Assembly: GCF_001581925.1 (NCBI RefSeq)
Contig: NZ_LQZA01000001.1
Coordinates: 806,001-870,000 of the forward strand
Direction of reading: 5' to 3'
From: Ferrovum sp. PN-J185
GTDB taxonomy: Bacteria; Pseudomonadota; Gammaproteobacteria; Burkholderiales; Ferrovaceae
DNA length: 64,000 nt
The notes beneath the pieces were generated by a model that was not told where the DNA came from, did not search any database, and saw only the letters and a program-made list of their open reading frames with translations. The translations under genes were made by a program, and so were the position numbers. Positions 1-8,304 of the stretch are shown here, piece after piece; position 1 is the stretch's first letter, and each line of letters begins with the position of its first letter.

Positions 1-445
1 CTTCAATTTCACCAATAACCCTTTCAGGTTCTGCAGAAGGTAAATCAATTTTATTCAGTACGGGGAATACTTCAACACCCTGCTCTATTGCGGTATAACA
101 ATTTGCTACAGTTTGCGCTTCAACGCCTTGTGAAGCATCAACAACTAAAATTGCTCCCTCACACGCAGCTAATGACCGAGATACTTCATAAGAAAAATCT
201 ACATGTCCGGGCGTATCGATTAAGTTTAACTGATAAACTTGTCCATCTTGTGCCTTATATTGAAGTGAGGCGGTTTGAGCTTTAATAGTAATGCCACGTT
301 CTCTTTCTAGATCCATGCTATCAAGAACCTGTGCTTCCATTTCTCTATCTGAAAGGCCACCACAGGTTTGTATAAATCTGTCTGCTAGAGTAGATTTACC
401 ATGATCAATATGTGCAATTATTGAAAAATTTCGGATTAAATTCAT
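1..445 (-). CDS. lepA: Translation elongation factor 4 (LepA), 5' part only
   Basis: The reverse strand from the ATG at 445 translates to the N-terminal ~148 residues of LepA/EF4, a ribosome-associated GTPase that promotes back-translocation of stalled ribosomes; the rest lies beyond position 1. Visible are the P-loop [13 protein letters not shown] near residues 11-23, the switch region [13 protein letters not shown], the G3 motif DTPGHVDF and the G4 motif NKID. The start [19 protein letters not shown] matches the family. No clear Shine-Dalgarno precedes it. It lies downstream of the sigma-E operon with a 122-bp gap, as in many betaproteobacteria. Identity is certain; the gene is incomplete because of the window edge, not mutation. 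Confidence 0.97.
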   Translation of the reverse strand, partial: MNLIRNFSIIAHIDHGKSTLADRFIQTCGGLSDREMEAQVLDSMDLERERGITIKAQTASLQYKAQDGQVYQLNLIDTPGHVDFSYEVSRSLAACEGAILVVDASQGVEAQTVANCYTAIEQGVEVFPVLNKIDLPSAEPERVIGEIE

Positions 446-461
446 ATGTGCAATTGAGAAG

Positions 462-481
462 GGACACTAAACTGTGTGTCC
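462..481. other. Small inverted repeat in the lepA leader
   Basis: GGACAC (462-467) and GTGTCC (476-481) form a 6-bp perfect stem with an 8-nt loop, 17 bp upstream of the lepA start. There is no U-run on the minus strand, so it is not a convincing intrinsic terminator. It may be a leader hairpin or chance. Confidence 0.3.
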
Positions 482-567
482 ATATACCGTTCTAGTAGCT
501 TATAAACCATTGTATTTTATATTAAAGTGCGAGTATCTGCACTACTTAAAAGCTGTAGCAAACATTA

Positions 568-804
568 TTAGTAAGTTAGAGACTCTTCAAAGCGGTGACT
601 ATCAAAGAAACTTTCACAAATGATTTTTTCGTTTAGTAATAAGACAGGGATTTTATCAAAGAAAAGTTGGTGATAATAATTGTTGTTATCGATATCAACT
701 AACTCAATAGAGAATTGATTTGATGACAAATAAACAGAAAGGGCTGCCTTCATTTCATCACAAAGATGGCAACCCTGTCTGATCACTAGTTTATAGTTAA
801 TCAC
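568..804 (-). CDS. Glutaredoxin-like (DUF836) thiol protein
   Basis: A 78-residue thioredoxin-fold protein with the redox motif CHLC at residues 12-15 (context GCHLCDEM) and the cis-proline segment KIPVLLL, both typical of the glutaredoxin-like DUF836 family. It would be cytosolic, with no signal peptide. The start overlaps the end of mucD by 8 bp, which suggests translational coupling. The position between mucD and lepA is conserved in betaproteobacteria, but its substrate is not known to me. It may have a redox role linked to envelope stress, by association only. Confidence 0.85.
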   Translation of the reverse strand: MINYKLVIRQGCHLCDEMKAALSVYLSSNQFSIELVDIDNNNYYHQLFFDKIPVLLLNEKIICESFFDSHRFEESLTY

Positions 805-2215
805 CTAATTTCAAGGTAACAAATTGAGATGTGTCACCACGTTTAATTAGCAAAGCAACAACCTTTTTATTACCTAGCTTAGACAAAATAGCATCAAATT
901 CTTTTGTGCTTTTTATATTGACATTGTTTAAGGATAAAATGATGTCTCCTGGTTGCATACCTATATCTGCAGCGAGTCCAGTAACGTTGTTTACAATAAC
1001 GCCATGACTAACACCATACTGACTCTTTTGTTGTTGTGTTAAATTGGACAAAGATAAACCTAGCTTATTTACCGCTTGTGAAGGTTTAGAGTCCGTACCT
1101 TCATCCTTGCTACTTGCAACCGACGTGTCAGCAGGCATTTCCCCTAATTTAACTTGTAAATCAACCAGTTGTCCTTGCCTCCATACAGTAATATTTGCAG
1201 TTGATCCTGCCTTAGCCTCACTGACGGCACGGGGTAAGTCTGCATCTGTAATAATGGCTTTGCCATTGAATTTAAGAATAATATCGCTTACCTTAAGACC
1301 ACCTAATTGAGCGGGTGATCCCTTCTGAACGTTTGAAACTAAAGCACCCTTAGCATCTTTTAGACCAAATGAATCAGCAAGTTCTTTGGTCACCTCTTGA
1401 ATTACAACACCAAGCCAGCCTCGACTAACATGTCCTGTTGCTCGTAATTGTGTAGATACTTGCTGGGCAACATTTATAGGAATTGCAAAGGATAGCCCCA
1501 TGAAACCGCCTGTTTTACTATAAATCTGTGAATTAATACCTATCACTTCACCTTTCATATCTATGAGTGGCCCACCAGAGTTACCTGGATTGATTGGTAC
1601 ATCTGTTTGAAGAAAAGGAACTAAAGTTTCGTCTGGTAGTGAACGACCCTTTGCGCTAATAATCCCTTTTGTCACAGTACTTTCAAAGCCAAAGGGAGAT
1701 CCTATAGCAATCACCCATTCACCCACTTTCACATTGTCAGAATTACCTAACTTAACTGTTGGTAAATCCTTACCAGAAATCTTTAGTACAGCCACATCAG
1801 ATTTTGCATCTGTTCCAACCACTTTCGCTTTAAGCTCTCTTTTATCATTTAGAGTAACTAATACTTCGTCTGCGCCCTGCACAACGTGTGTATTTGTTAA
1901 AATATATCCATCTTGACTAATAATAAAGCCAGATCCCATCGAGTGTGATTCAGGGATTTCACCTTGTCCGGGTACCCCAGGCATTCCAGGCATCATTGGA
2001 ATACCGAAACGTCTAAAAAATTGAAACATAGGATCATTGGGGTCAATATTACCGTTCATACCATTGTTATGAACTACTTTTGCTTTTGTCGTAGTACTAA
2101 TATTTACTACAGCAGGAGAAAGTTGTTCAACCAGACTTGTAAAATCAGGTAAAGACTCCGCATTTACTTGAAAAGTAAGAAATAAAGTAATGACAACATA
2201 GAATAAACGCTTCAT
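797..2215 (-). CDS. mucD: Periplasmic serine endoprotease, DegP/MucD family
   Basis: A 472-residue HtrA-family protease that degrades or refolds damaged envelope proteins. An N-terminal signal peptide (MKRLFYVVITLFLTFQVNA) directs export. The catalytic triad is visible as His110 (ILTNTHVV), Asp140 (KSDVAVLKI) and Ser213 (NPGNSGGPL). Two PDZ domains follow, roughly residues 265-360 and 385-470. A Met/Pro/Gly-rich loop at about 72-86 precedes the protease core. The start overlaps rseB by 4 bp, making it the fourth gene of the rpoE-rseA-rseB-mucD unit. The neighbours make the MucD assignment firm; DegQ would be an equivalent family name. Confidence 0.95.
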   Translation of the reverse strand: MKRLFYVVITLFLTFQVNAESLPDFTSLVEQLSPAVVNISTTTKAKVVHNNGMNGNIDPNDPMFQFFRRFGIPMMPGMPGVPGQGEIPESHSMGSGFIISQDGYILTNTHVVQGADEVLVTLNDKRELKAKVVGTDAKSDVAVLKISGKDLPTVKLGNSDNVKVGEWVIAIGSPFGFESTVTKGIISAKGRSLPDETLVPFLQTDVPINPGNSGGPLIDMKGEVIGINSQIYSKTGGFMGLSFAIPINVAQQVSTQLRATGHVSRGWLGVVIQEVTKELADSFGLKDAKGALVSNVQKGSPAQLGGLKVSDIILKFNGKAIITDADLPRAVSEAKAGSTANITVWRQGQLVDLQVKLGEMPADTSVASSKDEGTDSKPSQAVNKLGLSLSNLTQQQKSQYGVSHGVIVNNVTGLAADIGMQPGDIILSLNNVNIKSTKEFDAILSKLGNKKVVALLIKRGDTSQFVTLKLGD

Positions 2216-3222
2216 TGATTGGAACTCCGTGAAAATGAAACAGAAGATACAATTTGTTTTACAGAATTTAGTGGTAAATCACCAACTACAGTGATTATAT
2301 GATTATCTACCTGAGCCGAATAAAAGCTTAGAGAATTTTGTAACATTTTACTCACTATTAATTGTTTTGTTTTCGAACCAGGAGCAGATTCTTCCACAAA
2401 AACAGAAAATGATGACAATCCATCAGAGTACATTTGATGAATCATAATACCTTTATTATGTGGGCTATTCCTTGTGAATTCAGAAATCCTTTCGAAACCG
2501 GGTGGTAACTTACCAATTATCAGATTTGTATTTGTTTTGTTCTGATTTTCTAGGCTAACATTTTCTACCTGCCAATTTTTAGTATCCTTGTATGATGGGG
2601 ACAAGGCATTATTAGATACGTTTTTCTCTAATTTAATTTCAGTAAAAAAGGAGGTTAATAAAGGTTCGCCATTCGTTCCAAGTGTAGATGAGCGTAAAAC
2701 TAAATTACTAGTATTATCAACACAAAAAACATGAGGGTAACGTAAGTTATCTTTAGGTAGAAACTCAACAACATGGCAACTTCTTGTAGCCACACGATCA
2801 TCACCTATATAACGAAGATTGTAATTCTTAAGATAATTATCAACAGGTTCAGTAATTAAATTTGGAAATAATCTACGTACTTGCCCTTGTTCTAGTCTTA
2901 TTGAGTGAAATGCCGGAAAGAAAGACTTAACCACTTCGTCTGTACTAATAATTTCTCTAGGTAAACCATCTAAGGTATTGATTTTAGTAGTACCTTTACC
3001 GTTTGAACAATGTACTATTTTAGAGGCAAGCATTTTAGTATCATGCTGGACTACAAAAACACCCTCATAGTTTAACTGGTGTGATGAGTTACTGATTGCC
3101 TCTAAAAAACTTTTAGGGTCATTAAGTAGTTGCTGTCCATCTATAGAATCATTAGCCTGGGAAAAACCAGTTAGTAAGACAGAGAAAAAGCATATTGTTG
3201 TTATTATGGACTTACGAATCAT
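2212..3222 (-). CDS. rseB: Sigma-E regulatory protein RseB/MucB
   Basis: A 336-residue periplasmic protein with a signal peptide (hydrophobic MIRKSIITTICFFSVLLTGF, cleavage near SQA-ND). It carries the MucB/RseB architecture: an N-terminal LolA-like domain (NYEGVFVVQHDTKMLASKIVH) and a smaller C-terminal domain. RseB binds the periplasmic part of RseA, protects it from site-1 cleavage and senses mislocalised lipids or LPS. It overlaps rseA by 4 bp at its start and mucD by 4 bp at its end, so the four genes appear co-translated. Assigned from N-terminal family motifs plus operon position. Confidence 0.93.
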   Translation of the reverse strand: MIRKSIITTICFFSVLLTGFSQANDSIDGQQLLNDPKSFLEAISNSSHQLNYEGVFVVQHDTKMLASKIVHCSNGKGTTKINTLDGLPREIISTDEVVKSFFPAFHSIRLEQGQVRRLFPNLITEPVDNYLKNYNLRYIGDDRVATRSCHVVEFLPKDNLRYPHVFCVDNTSNLVLRSSTLGTNGEPLLTSFFTEIKLEKNVSNNALSPSYKDTKNWQVENVSLENQNKTNTNLIIGKLPPGFERISEFTRNSPHNKGIMIHQMYSDGLSSFSVFVEESAPGSKTKQLIVSKMLQNSLSFYSAQVDNHIITVVGDLPLNSVKQIVSSVSFSRSSNQ

Positions 3223-3746
3223 CTCGATACAACCACTCCACTGTTATAGTCTACAGTTTGAATATCAGTAAAAGGCGACATTTGACGATGTAAATTAACA
3301 TAAGAATTTACATCTTTGTTAGTAAGTGACGCTGTTGAATTCGCTAAGTTTTGTGATGATAAATTATCGTTAGTTGATGACTCAGCAACCTGGGAAGAAT
3401 TGAGTTTAAAAGAACCTTGTTTAAAGGTTTGGGTTGAAATGATTACAACAAATATTGCAGCAGCAATAGCGACCCATTTACTGACATGTGAGTCTTTAGC
3501 GGATTTTAAACGTTTATTTTGAGGTACGAAAATCGTCGGCTCATCAGCTAAAGCACTAAAAATTTTATTAGTTAAGTCCACATGACGCACTTCACGGTCA
3601 CGGATTACCTCACCAACTAAATGGTACTCATTCCATCTTTCTCGAACACTACCGTCAGTTTTCCATTGATGCAGAATTTCTTTTTCAACATGAGATTCTG
3701 CTTCGTTATCCATAAAGGCAGATATATTCTCTGACTTCATTACCAT
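3219..3746 (-). CDS. rseA: Anti-sigma-E factor RseA
   Basis: A 175-residue single-pass inner-membrane anti-sigma factor. The N-terminal cytosolic domain begins MKSENISAFMDNEAE and contains the RWNEYHLVGEVIRD helix typical of RseA/MucA. A single transmembrane segment (KWVAIAAAIFVVIISTQTF) follows at about residues 90-108, then a Ser/Asn-rich periplasmic tail. The ATG two codons downstream (3740) is an equally possible start. It overlaps rpoE by up to 7 bp. It would hold RpoE at the membrane until proteolysis releases it. Confidence 0.93.
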   Translation of the reverse strand: MVMKSENISAFMDNEAESHVEKEILHQWKTDGSVRERWNEYHLVGEVIRDREVRHVDLTNKIFSALADEPTIFVPQNKRLKSAKDSHVSKWVAIAAAIFVVIISTQTFKQGSFKLNSSQVAESSTNDNLSSQNLANSTASLTNKDVNSYVNLHRQMSPFTDIQTVDYNSGVVVSR

Positions 3747-4339
3747 CTCCTATCTTTTGCTATGTCTAATTGGGGTCTTAATTTTTCAGCAATTGCTTCT
3801 CTAGCTCTAAAAATACGTGAGCGTACTGTTCCAATAGGGCAATTCATGATGGAAGCAATTTCCTCATAGCTTAAACCCTCAATTTCTCTTAATCGAATAG
3901 CTGTGCGGAGCTCATCAGGTAGTGCATCCATACTGTTATTTACAGTTTCAGCTATTTGACGACTCATTAGCTCAGCTTCAGGCGTGTTTACATCCTTTAA
4001 CAAATCACTTTCACCGTAGCTCTCTGCTTCATCATTATCAATTAATGTGCTTGTAGGAGCGCGACGCCCCATTGAAACCAAATAGTTTTTGGCGGTATTC
4101 ACACCAATACGGTAAAGCCAAGTGTAAAAAGCACTGTCACCTCTAAAACTAGCCAAAGCTCGATATGCTTTAATAAATGACTCTTGAGTAACATCTTCAA
4201 CTTCACCTGGATCTCGAACAAGACGACTAATCAATCGAGATAGCTTTCTTTGATACTTGACAACAAGCATCTCAAAAGCTCTCTTATCACCCATTTGAGC
4301 ACGCTCAACGAGTTGTTGATCTATATCTCTTTCAGTCAT
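3740..4339 (-). CDS. rpoE: RNA polymerase sigma-E factor
   Basis: An ECF sigma factor of 199 residues from the ATG at 4339, where the sequence MTERDIDQQLVERAQ matches the canonical RpoE N-terminus. A GGGAA element lies about 6 nt upstream. The frame stays open to 4474, but those 45 extra codons have no family counterpart. Region 2 (EDVTQESFIKAYRALASFRGD ending in TWLYRI) and region 4 (LREIEGLSYEEIASIMNCP, GTVRSRIFRARE) are intact. It heads the rseA-rseB-mucD operon and should be autoregulated, although I could not identify a convincing sigma-E promoter upstream. Confidence 0.96.
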   Translation of the reverse strand: MTERDIDQQLVERAQMGDKRAFEMLVVKYQRKLSRLISRLVRDPGEVEDVTQESFIKAYRALASFRGDSAFYTWLYRIGVNTAKNYLVSMGRRAPTSTLIDNDEAESYGESDLLKDVNTPEAELMSRQIAETVNNSMDALPDELRTAIRLREIEGLSYEEIASIMNCPIGTVRSRIFRAREAIAEKLRPQLDIAKDRRW

Positions 4340-4540
4340 CAAATTCCCATTATCTTGGGGGTCACTGGATGTTAGTAATTTCTTATCCAAAGACATGTCC
4401 ATTAAACCTATTGTATTAGGTATAGTATACAGTGATACTGGGCTTTTAAGAGATATATTGTTTTTCATATACATAAGGCAACAATATTAATTAAAAGTTC
4501 ATTATTTGCTTTTTTATCAATTATTTAGACTTAGTTTAAA

Positions 4541-5995
4541 TTGACCGTGACCCCTATCTTAAGAAAAAACACAATTAGGCAAATAGAACAAAACTTTCTG
4601 TTAACTAACCCTGCTATTGACTTGACTCAAATAGCTGGTCATCACCTTGCACAGTATATTGCAACCAAATTTAAAAAATATTCAACAATTCTCCTGTTGC
4701 TAGGACCTGGCGCAAAAGGGTTAGATGGCATTCACGCCGTGGAAAAACTAAGTGCCATATCAATGAAAATATGGATTCTAACTACTCAACAAATAAGCAA
4801 CAGTAGATGCTTATCAGAACGTGTAAAAAACATTGAAAACATTAAAATTGTTTATGAATGGCCAAACATACAATTTGATTTGATCATTGACGGACTATTT
4901 GGTATTGGATTAAATAAAGAACTACAGTACCCCTATACCGGCTGGATAAAACACGCAAATTCAGAAGTATCACATAAAATTGCTATAGACATCCCGACAG
5001 GAGTAGATGCTGACACAGGAATGGCTGATGCTTATACATTTAACAGTGATACAACATATACACTTATAAGTGGCAAAATAGGTCTTTTTACCAATGATGG
5101 CCCTGATTTTGTTGGTCAAATAATTCTTGATAAATTAAATTTAGACTATTCAGCAGCCGGTTATGCTTATAACCAACCGATATACTCAACTTATTTTCAT
5201 ACTTTTAAAAAAAACACTCATAAAACTATTTATGGAGATGTAGGTATTATTGGTGGCGCTAATAATATGCTTGGTGCGTTACTATTAGCAGGTGATGCAG
5301 CTTTACACTCTGGTGCAGGAAGAGTTTGGTTGTCCCCCATTGAGCAAAACCACCTTCAAACAATACCTATTTTTAATCCACAGTTAATGTCAAAAAATTC
5401 AAACGAATTGATCGCTTCACATCTAGATTGTTTAATCGTTGGGCCTGGAAGTAATGCAGATAATTATCAGGATTCCCTATTAGAGGCTATAACCCAGGCA
5501 CCCTACCCTATTATTTTAGACGCCGGTGTATTAGACAATCTTACTATTCCTAAAATACGAGATATAATCAAATCAAGATCTAGCCCGACGATACTAACAC
5601 CACATCCTGGAGAGGCTAGCCGTTTATTAGGTTACCCAATCACCGATCGTTTTAGTGCAGCACAAGATCTGTCGCAAAGTTATAATTCATGGGTGATTTT
5701 AAAAGGACAAGGCACAATTATTTATGCTCCTGATGGTCGTTGGTGGATAAATCAAACAGGTAACTCTGCATTGTCTATACCTGGTTCTGGAGATATATTA
5801 TGCGGTGTAATTGCTTCACTAATTACCCGATTTAATAGTGTGGAACTTGCACTACTCAACGCTATTAATATTCATGGACAAGCTGGTGATAGTTTTCAAA
5901 AAATGTATCTTGGTACAATAGGTATGACTCATAGTGAGTTAATAAAATTTATTCGTTTACAACTTAATAAATTGCAATCTTCAAATTTTGAATAA
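4541..5995 (+). CDS. nnr: Bifunctional NAD(P)HX epimerase / ADP-dependent dehydratase
   Basis: A 484-residue metabolite-repair enzyme. The N-terminal YjeF_N half (about 1-210) epimerises damaged NAD(P)H hydrate and carries DIPTGVDADTG at about 150-160. The C-terminal ribokinase-like half dehydrates it, with GPGSNAD near 301, TPHPGEASRLL near 354 and the PGSGDILCG catalytic motif near 416. In the N-terminal half the usual GPGNNGGDG loop reads GPGAKGLDG at residues 55-63, an unusual substitution that may weaken epimerase activity. The start is TTG at 4541 or GTG at 4547; neither has a strong ribosome-binding site. It is divergent from rpoE. Confidence 0.92.
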   Translation: MTVTPILRKNTIRQIEQNFLLTNPAIDLTQIAGHHLAQYIATKFKKYSTILLLLGPGAKGLDGIHAVEKLSAISMKIWILTTQQISNSRCLSERVKNIENIKIVYEWPNIQFDLIIDGLFGIGLNKELQYPYTGWIKHANSEVSHKIAIDIPTGVDADTGMADAYTFNSDTTYTLISGKIGLFTNDGPDFVGQIILDKLNLDYSAAGYAYNQPIYSTYFHTFKKNTHKTIYGDVGIIGGANNMLGALLLAGDAALHSGAGRVWLSPIEQNHLQTIPIFNPQLMSKNSNELIASHLDCLIVGPGSNADNYQDSLLEAITQAPYPIILDAGVLDNLTIPKIRDIIKSRSSPTILTPHPGEASRLLGYPITDRFSAAQDLSQSYNSWVILKGQGTIIYAPDGRWWINQTGNSALSIPGSGDILCGVIASLITRFNSVELALLNAINIHGQAGDSFQKMYLGTIGMTHSELIKFIRLQLNKLQSSNFE

Positions 5996-6029
5996 CTTGA
6001 TATAAATAAAAAAGTACTGAGGTATTAAA

Positions 6030-7667
6030 TTGTCTGATAAAGAATCGATGTATTATGATGTTGTAGTAGTTGGAGCAGGTGTTTCTGGCTTAGGCTGCGC
6101 AATAAAATTAAAACAATTAGCAGAAAAAAACAATAAAGAAATCTCTATTTGTGTTATTGAGAAAGGTAGTAGCGTAGGCGCACATATCTTATCTGGTGCA
6201 GTAATGGAACCTACAGCATTAAATGAGCTTTTTCCTGATTGGCAAAAAAGAGGTGCTCCATTACGAGTTCCTGTCACATCTGACCACTTTTTTTACTTTA
6301 CAGGCAAAAATACTTTTTCGCTTCCTATACCAAAGACACTTGATAACACTGGCAATTTTATTGGTAGCGTGAGCCAATATTGCCAATGGTTAGCAGAACA
6401 AGCAGAACAATTAGGCGTAGAAATCTACCCTGGATTCTCCGCGACACAAGTTTTGTATAATGATAACAATGAAGTAATTGGTATTACGACTGGGGATATG
6501 GGACGTGATAAAGAAGGTAATCCCACTCAACAGTTTCAACAAGGATTAGATATTTTTGCTAAACAAACAGTATTCGCAGAAGGGTGTCGCGGATCTCTTA
6601 GTGAGGAACTAAAGAAAAGATTCTTACTTACCAATTATTCAGACCCGCAAACTTACGCATTAGGATTTAAAGAAATTTGGGAAATAGATGCAGGTGTTCA
6701 TCAAAAAGGTAAGGTTATTCATGGTATAGGTTGGCCATTAAGTTCAGATACTTATGGTGGATCATGGATTTATCATATGGATGATAGACAAATTTCTATT
6801 GGACTAGTAGTTGGTTTAGATTATAAAAATCCCTATTTAAACCCCTTTGAAGAATTCCAAAAATTAAAAACACATCCGTATATAAAAAAAATACTAACAG
6901 GTGGAAGGCGTCTTAGTTATGGTGCACGTGCGCTATCTGAAGGTGGTTGGCAATCCTTACCAAAGTTAAGCTTTCCCGGTGGATTATTAATTGGTGATGC
7001 TGCTGGGTTTGTAAATGTAGCAAAAATCAAAGGTACACATACAGCGCTTAAAACAGGAATGGTTGCAGCCGAGGAGATATTTAAGCAAATCACTATACAT
7101 AGTAATTCTCCAACTGAAATCACTAATTTTACAAACACAATTAAAGACAGCTGGGTAGGAAAAGAATTATTTACAATAAGGAATATTAGGCCTTCCTTTA
7201 AATTTGGAAGATTATTTGGACTAATATATAGCGCATTAGAGTTTTATTTGTTCAAAGGAAATGTTCCTTGGACATTTAAGAACCACAGTGATCACTTACA
7301 ATTACTGCCCACCAAAACCCAACAACCAATACATTATTCAAAACCAGATGGTATAATCACCTTTGATAAAAGTAGCTCAATTTATCTTGCCAATATACAT
7401 CATCAAGAAAATCAACCCGTGCATTTACAATTAAGAAATCCTGATGTAGCGATTAATACAAATTATTTTATTTACGGATCACCTGAAAGTAAATATTGTC
7501 CTGCAGGGGTATATGAAATAGTAAAAGAATTAAGTGCACCACCAAAATTAATTATTAATTCGCAAAATTGTATACACTGTAAAACTTGTGATATCAAAGA
7601 CCCAACACAGAACATAAAATGGACCTGTCCTGAGGGGGGAAGTGGGCCTAATTATTCAAATATGTAA
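6030..7667 (+). CDS. Electron transfer flavoprotein:ubiquinone oxidoreductase
   Basis: A 545-residue ETF:QO that passes electrons from reduced ETF, and so from acyl-CoA dehydrogenases, to ubiquinone at the inner membrane. It shows the FAD-binding GAGVSGLG near the N-terminus, a second flavin motif (GGLLIGDAAGFVNVAKIKGTHTA), and the C-terminal 4Fe-4S cysteines (CPAGVYE, then CIHCKTCDIKDP). Length is normal. The start is TTG at 6030 with a GAGG element about 8 nt upstream; ATG at 6048 is an alternative. It is convergent with the fchA-mtdA-acyl-CoA dehydrogenase cluster, which would need it. The ETF subunits are not in the window. Confidence 0.95.
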   Translation: MSDKESMYYDVVVVGAGVSGLGCAIKLKQLAEKNNKEISICVIEKGSSVGAHILSGAVMEPTALNELFPDWQKRGAPLRVPVTSDHFFYFTGKNTFSLPIPKTLDNTGNFIGSVSQYCQWLAEQAEQLGVEIYPGFSATQVLYNDNNEVIGITTGDMGRDKEGNPTQQFQQGLDIFAKQTVFAEGCRGSLSEELKKRFLLTNYSDPQTYALGFKEIWEIDAGVHQKGKVIHGIGWPLSSDTYGGSWIYHMDDRQISIGLVVGLDYKNPYLNPFEEFQKLKTHPYIKKILTGGRRLSYGARALSEGGWQSLPKLSFPGGLLIGDAAGFVNVAKIKGTHTALKTGMVAAEEIFKQITIHSNSPTEITNFTNTIKDSWVGKELFTIRNIRPSFKFGRLFGLIYSALEFYLFKGNVPWTFKNHSDHLQLLPTKTQQPIHYSKPDGIITFDKSSSIYLANIHHQENQPVHLQLRNPDVAINTNYFIYGSPESKYCPAGVYEIVKELSAPPKLIINSQNCIHCKTCDIKDPTQNIKWTCPEGGSGPNYSNM

Positions 7668-7671
7668 TATT

Positions 7672-8304
7672 TTAAGATTTTAACTTGTCTTTCACATTTT
7701 CAAAGACTTGTTCGGCAATAGATGAACCTCTAATCATAAGTTCATCTATTTCTTTTAAAGCAACTTCTTTAAAAGTATGGTCTTTTATTGATGGCGCATT
7801 AATAAATACATTTAAGGCAGCACTTTTAAGTGCTGAAAGAAGCATTTCCACTGCTACACCTGCATCGCTAATAACCATTGTATTCCCAAATTGAGCAGAT
7901 CGTTGCGCAAGTAAGATACCCTCAAGTGCGGTTTTTGCTATACTTAATGGTGTAAGAGTTGCGTCTTTTAACCTTAATTGAATAGTTGCAGATCTTTCTA
8001 ATTTTTGTTCATCTGTATCTTTGGGAAGTTTATAAGCACTCATTAATTGATTAAATGTGTTTATATCTTCATCTATTAAAGAAATAAAGATTTTTCTTAA
8101 ATTTTCTGATTGGGTAAGTTGCTCGTTCATTTCATTTTCAACAGATTCATAACCTTTTTTTCCAATTGTAAGATTAGCAACCATTGAAATTAATGCAGCA
8201 CCCATAGCACCTGACACAGCAGCTGCGCCCCCACCTCCGGGAGTGGGTTTGGCGCTAGCAAGATCGCTTAAAAAAGATTGTAACGTTTGATTTTCAATCA
8301 TCAT
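7672..8304 (-). CDS. fchA: Methenyltetrahydrofolate cyclohydrolase (FchA type)
   Basis: A 210-residue protein of the formiminotransferase-cyclodeaminase fold family with the substrate-binding segment SAKPTPGGGGAAAVSGAMGAAL at residues 17-38. Stand-alone proteins of this size are methenyl-THF cyclohydrolases (FchA), converting methenyl-THF to 10-formyl-THF. The start ATG overlaps the stop of mtdA by 1 bp, with GGGAA inside the mtdA end serving as ribosome-binding site. This coupling with mtdA makes the C1 function much more likely than histidine catabolism, since no hut gene is nearby. Confidence 0.9.
   Translation of the reverse strand: MMIENQTLQSFLSDLASAKPTPGGGGAAAVSGAMGAALISMVANLTIGKKGYESVENEMNEQLTQSENLRKIFISLIDEDINTFNQLMSAYKLPKDTDEQKLERSATIQLRLKDATLTPLSIAKTALEGILLAQRSAQFGNTMVISDAGVAVEMLLSALKSAALNVFINAPSIKDHTFKEVALKEIDELMIRGSSIAEQVFENVKDKLKS

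Noticed and set aside
88-285. Open frame on the plus strand near the left edge
   Set aside because: It lies entirely inside the lepA reading frame on the other strand and has no recognisable protein features; shadow frame.
462-481. Terminator after the mucD-glutaredoxin unit
   Set aside because: The 6-bp stem has no U-run on the minus strand; listed only as an inverted repeat of unknown role.
4475-4540. Sigma-E autoregulatory promoter (GAACTT box) upstream of rpoE
   Set aside because: A TGAACTT occurs on the minus strand, but at 16 bp spacing the -10 would read CCTTAT, not TCTGA or TCAAA, so the match is too weak.
7668-7671. Terminator between convergent ETF:QO gene and fchA
   Set aside because: The gap is only 4 bp and I see no stem-loop with U-run around it.
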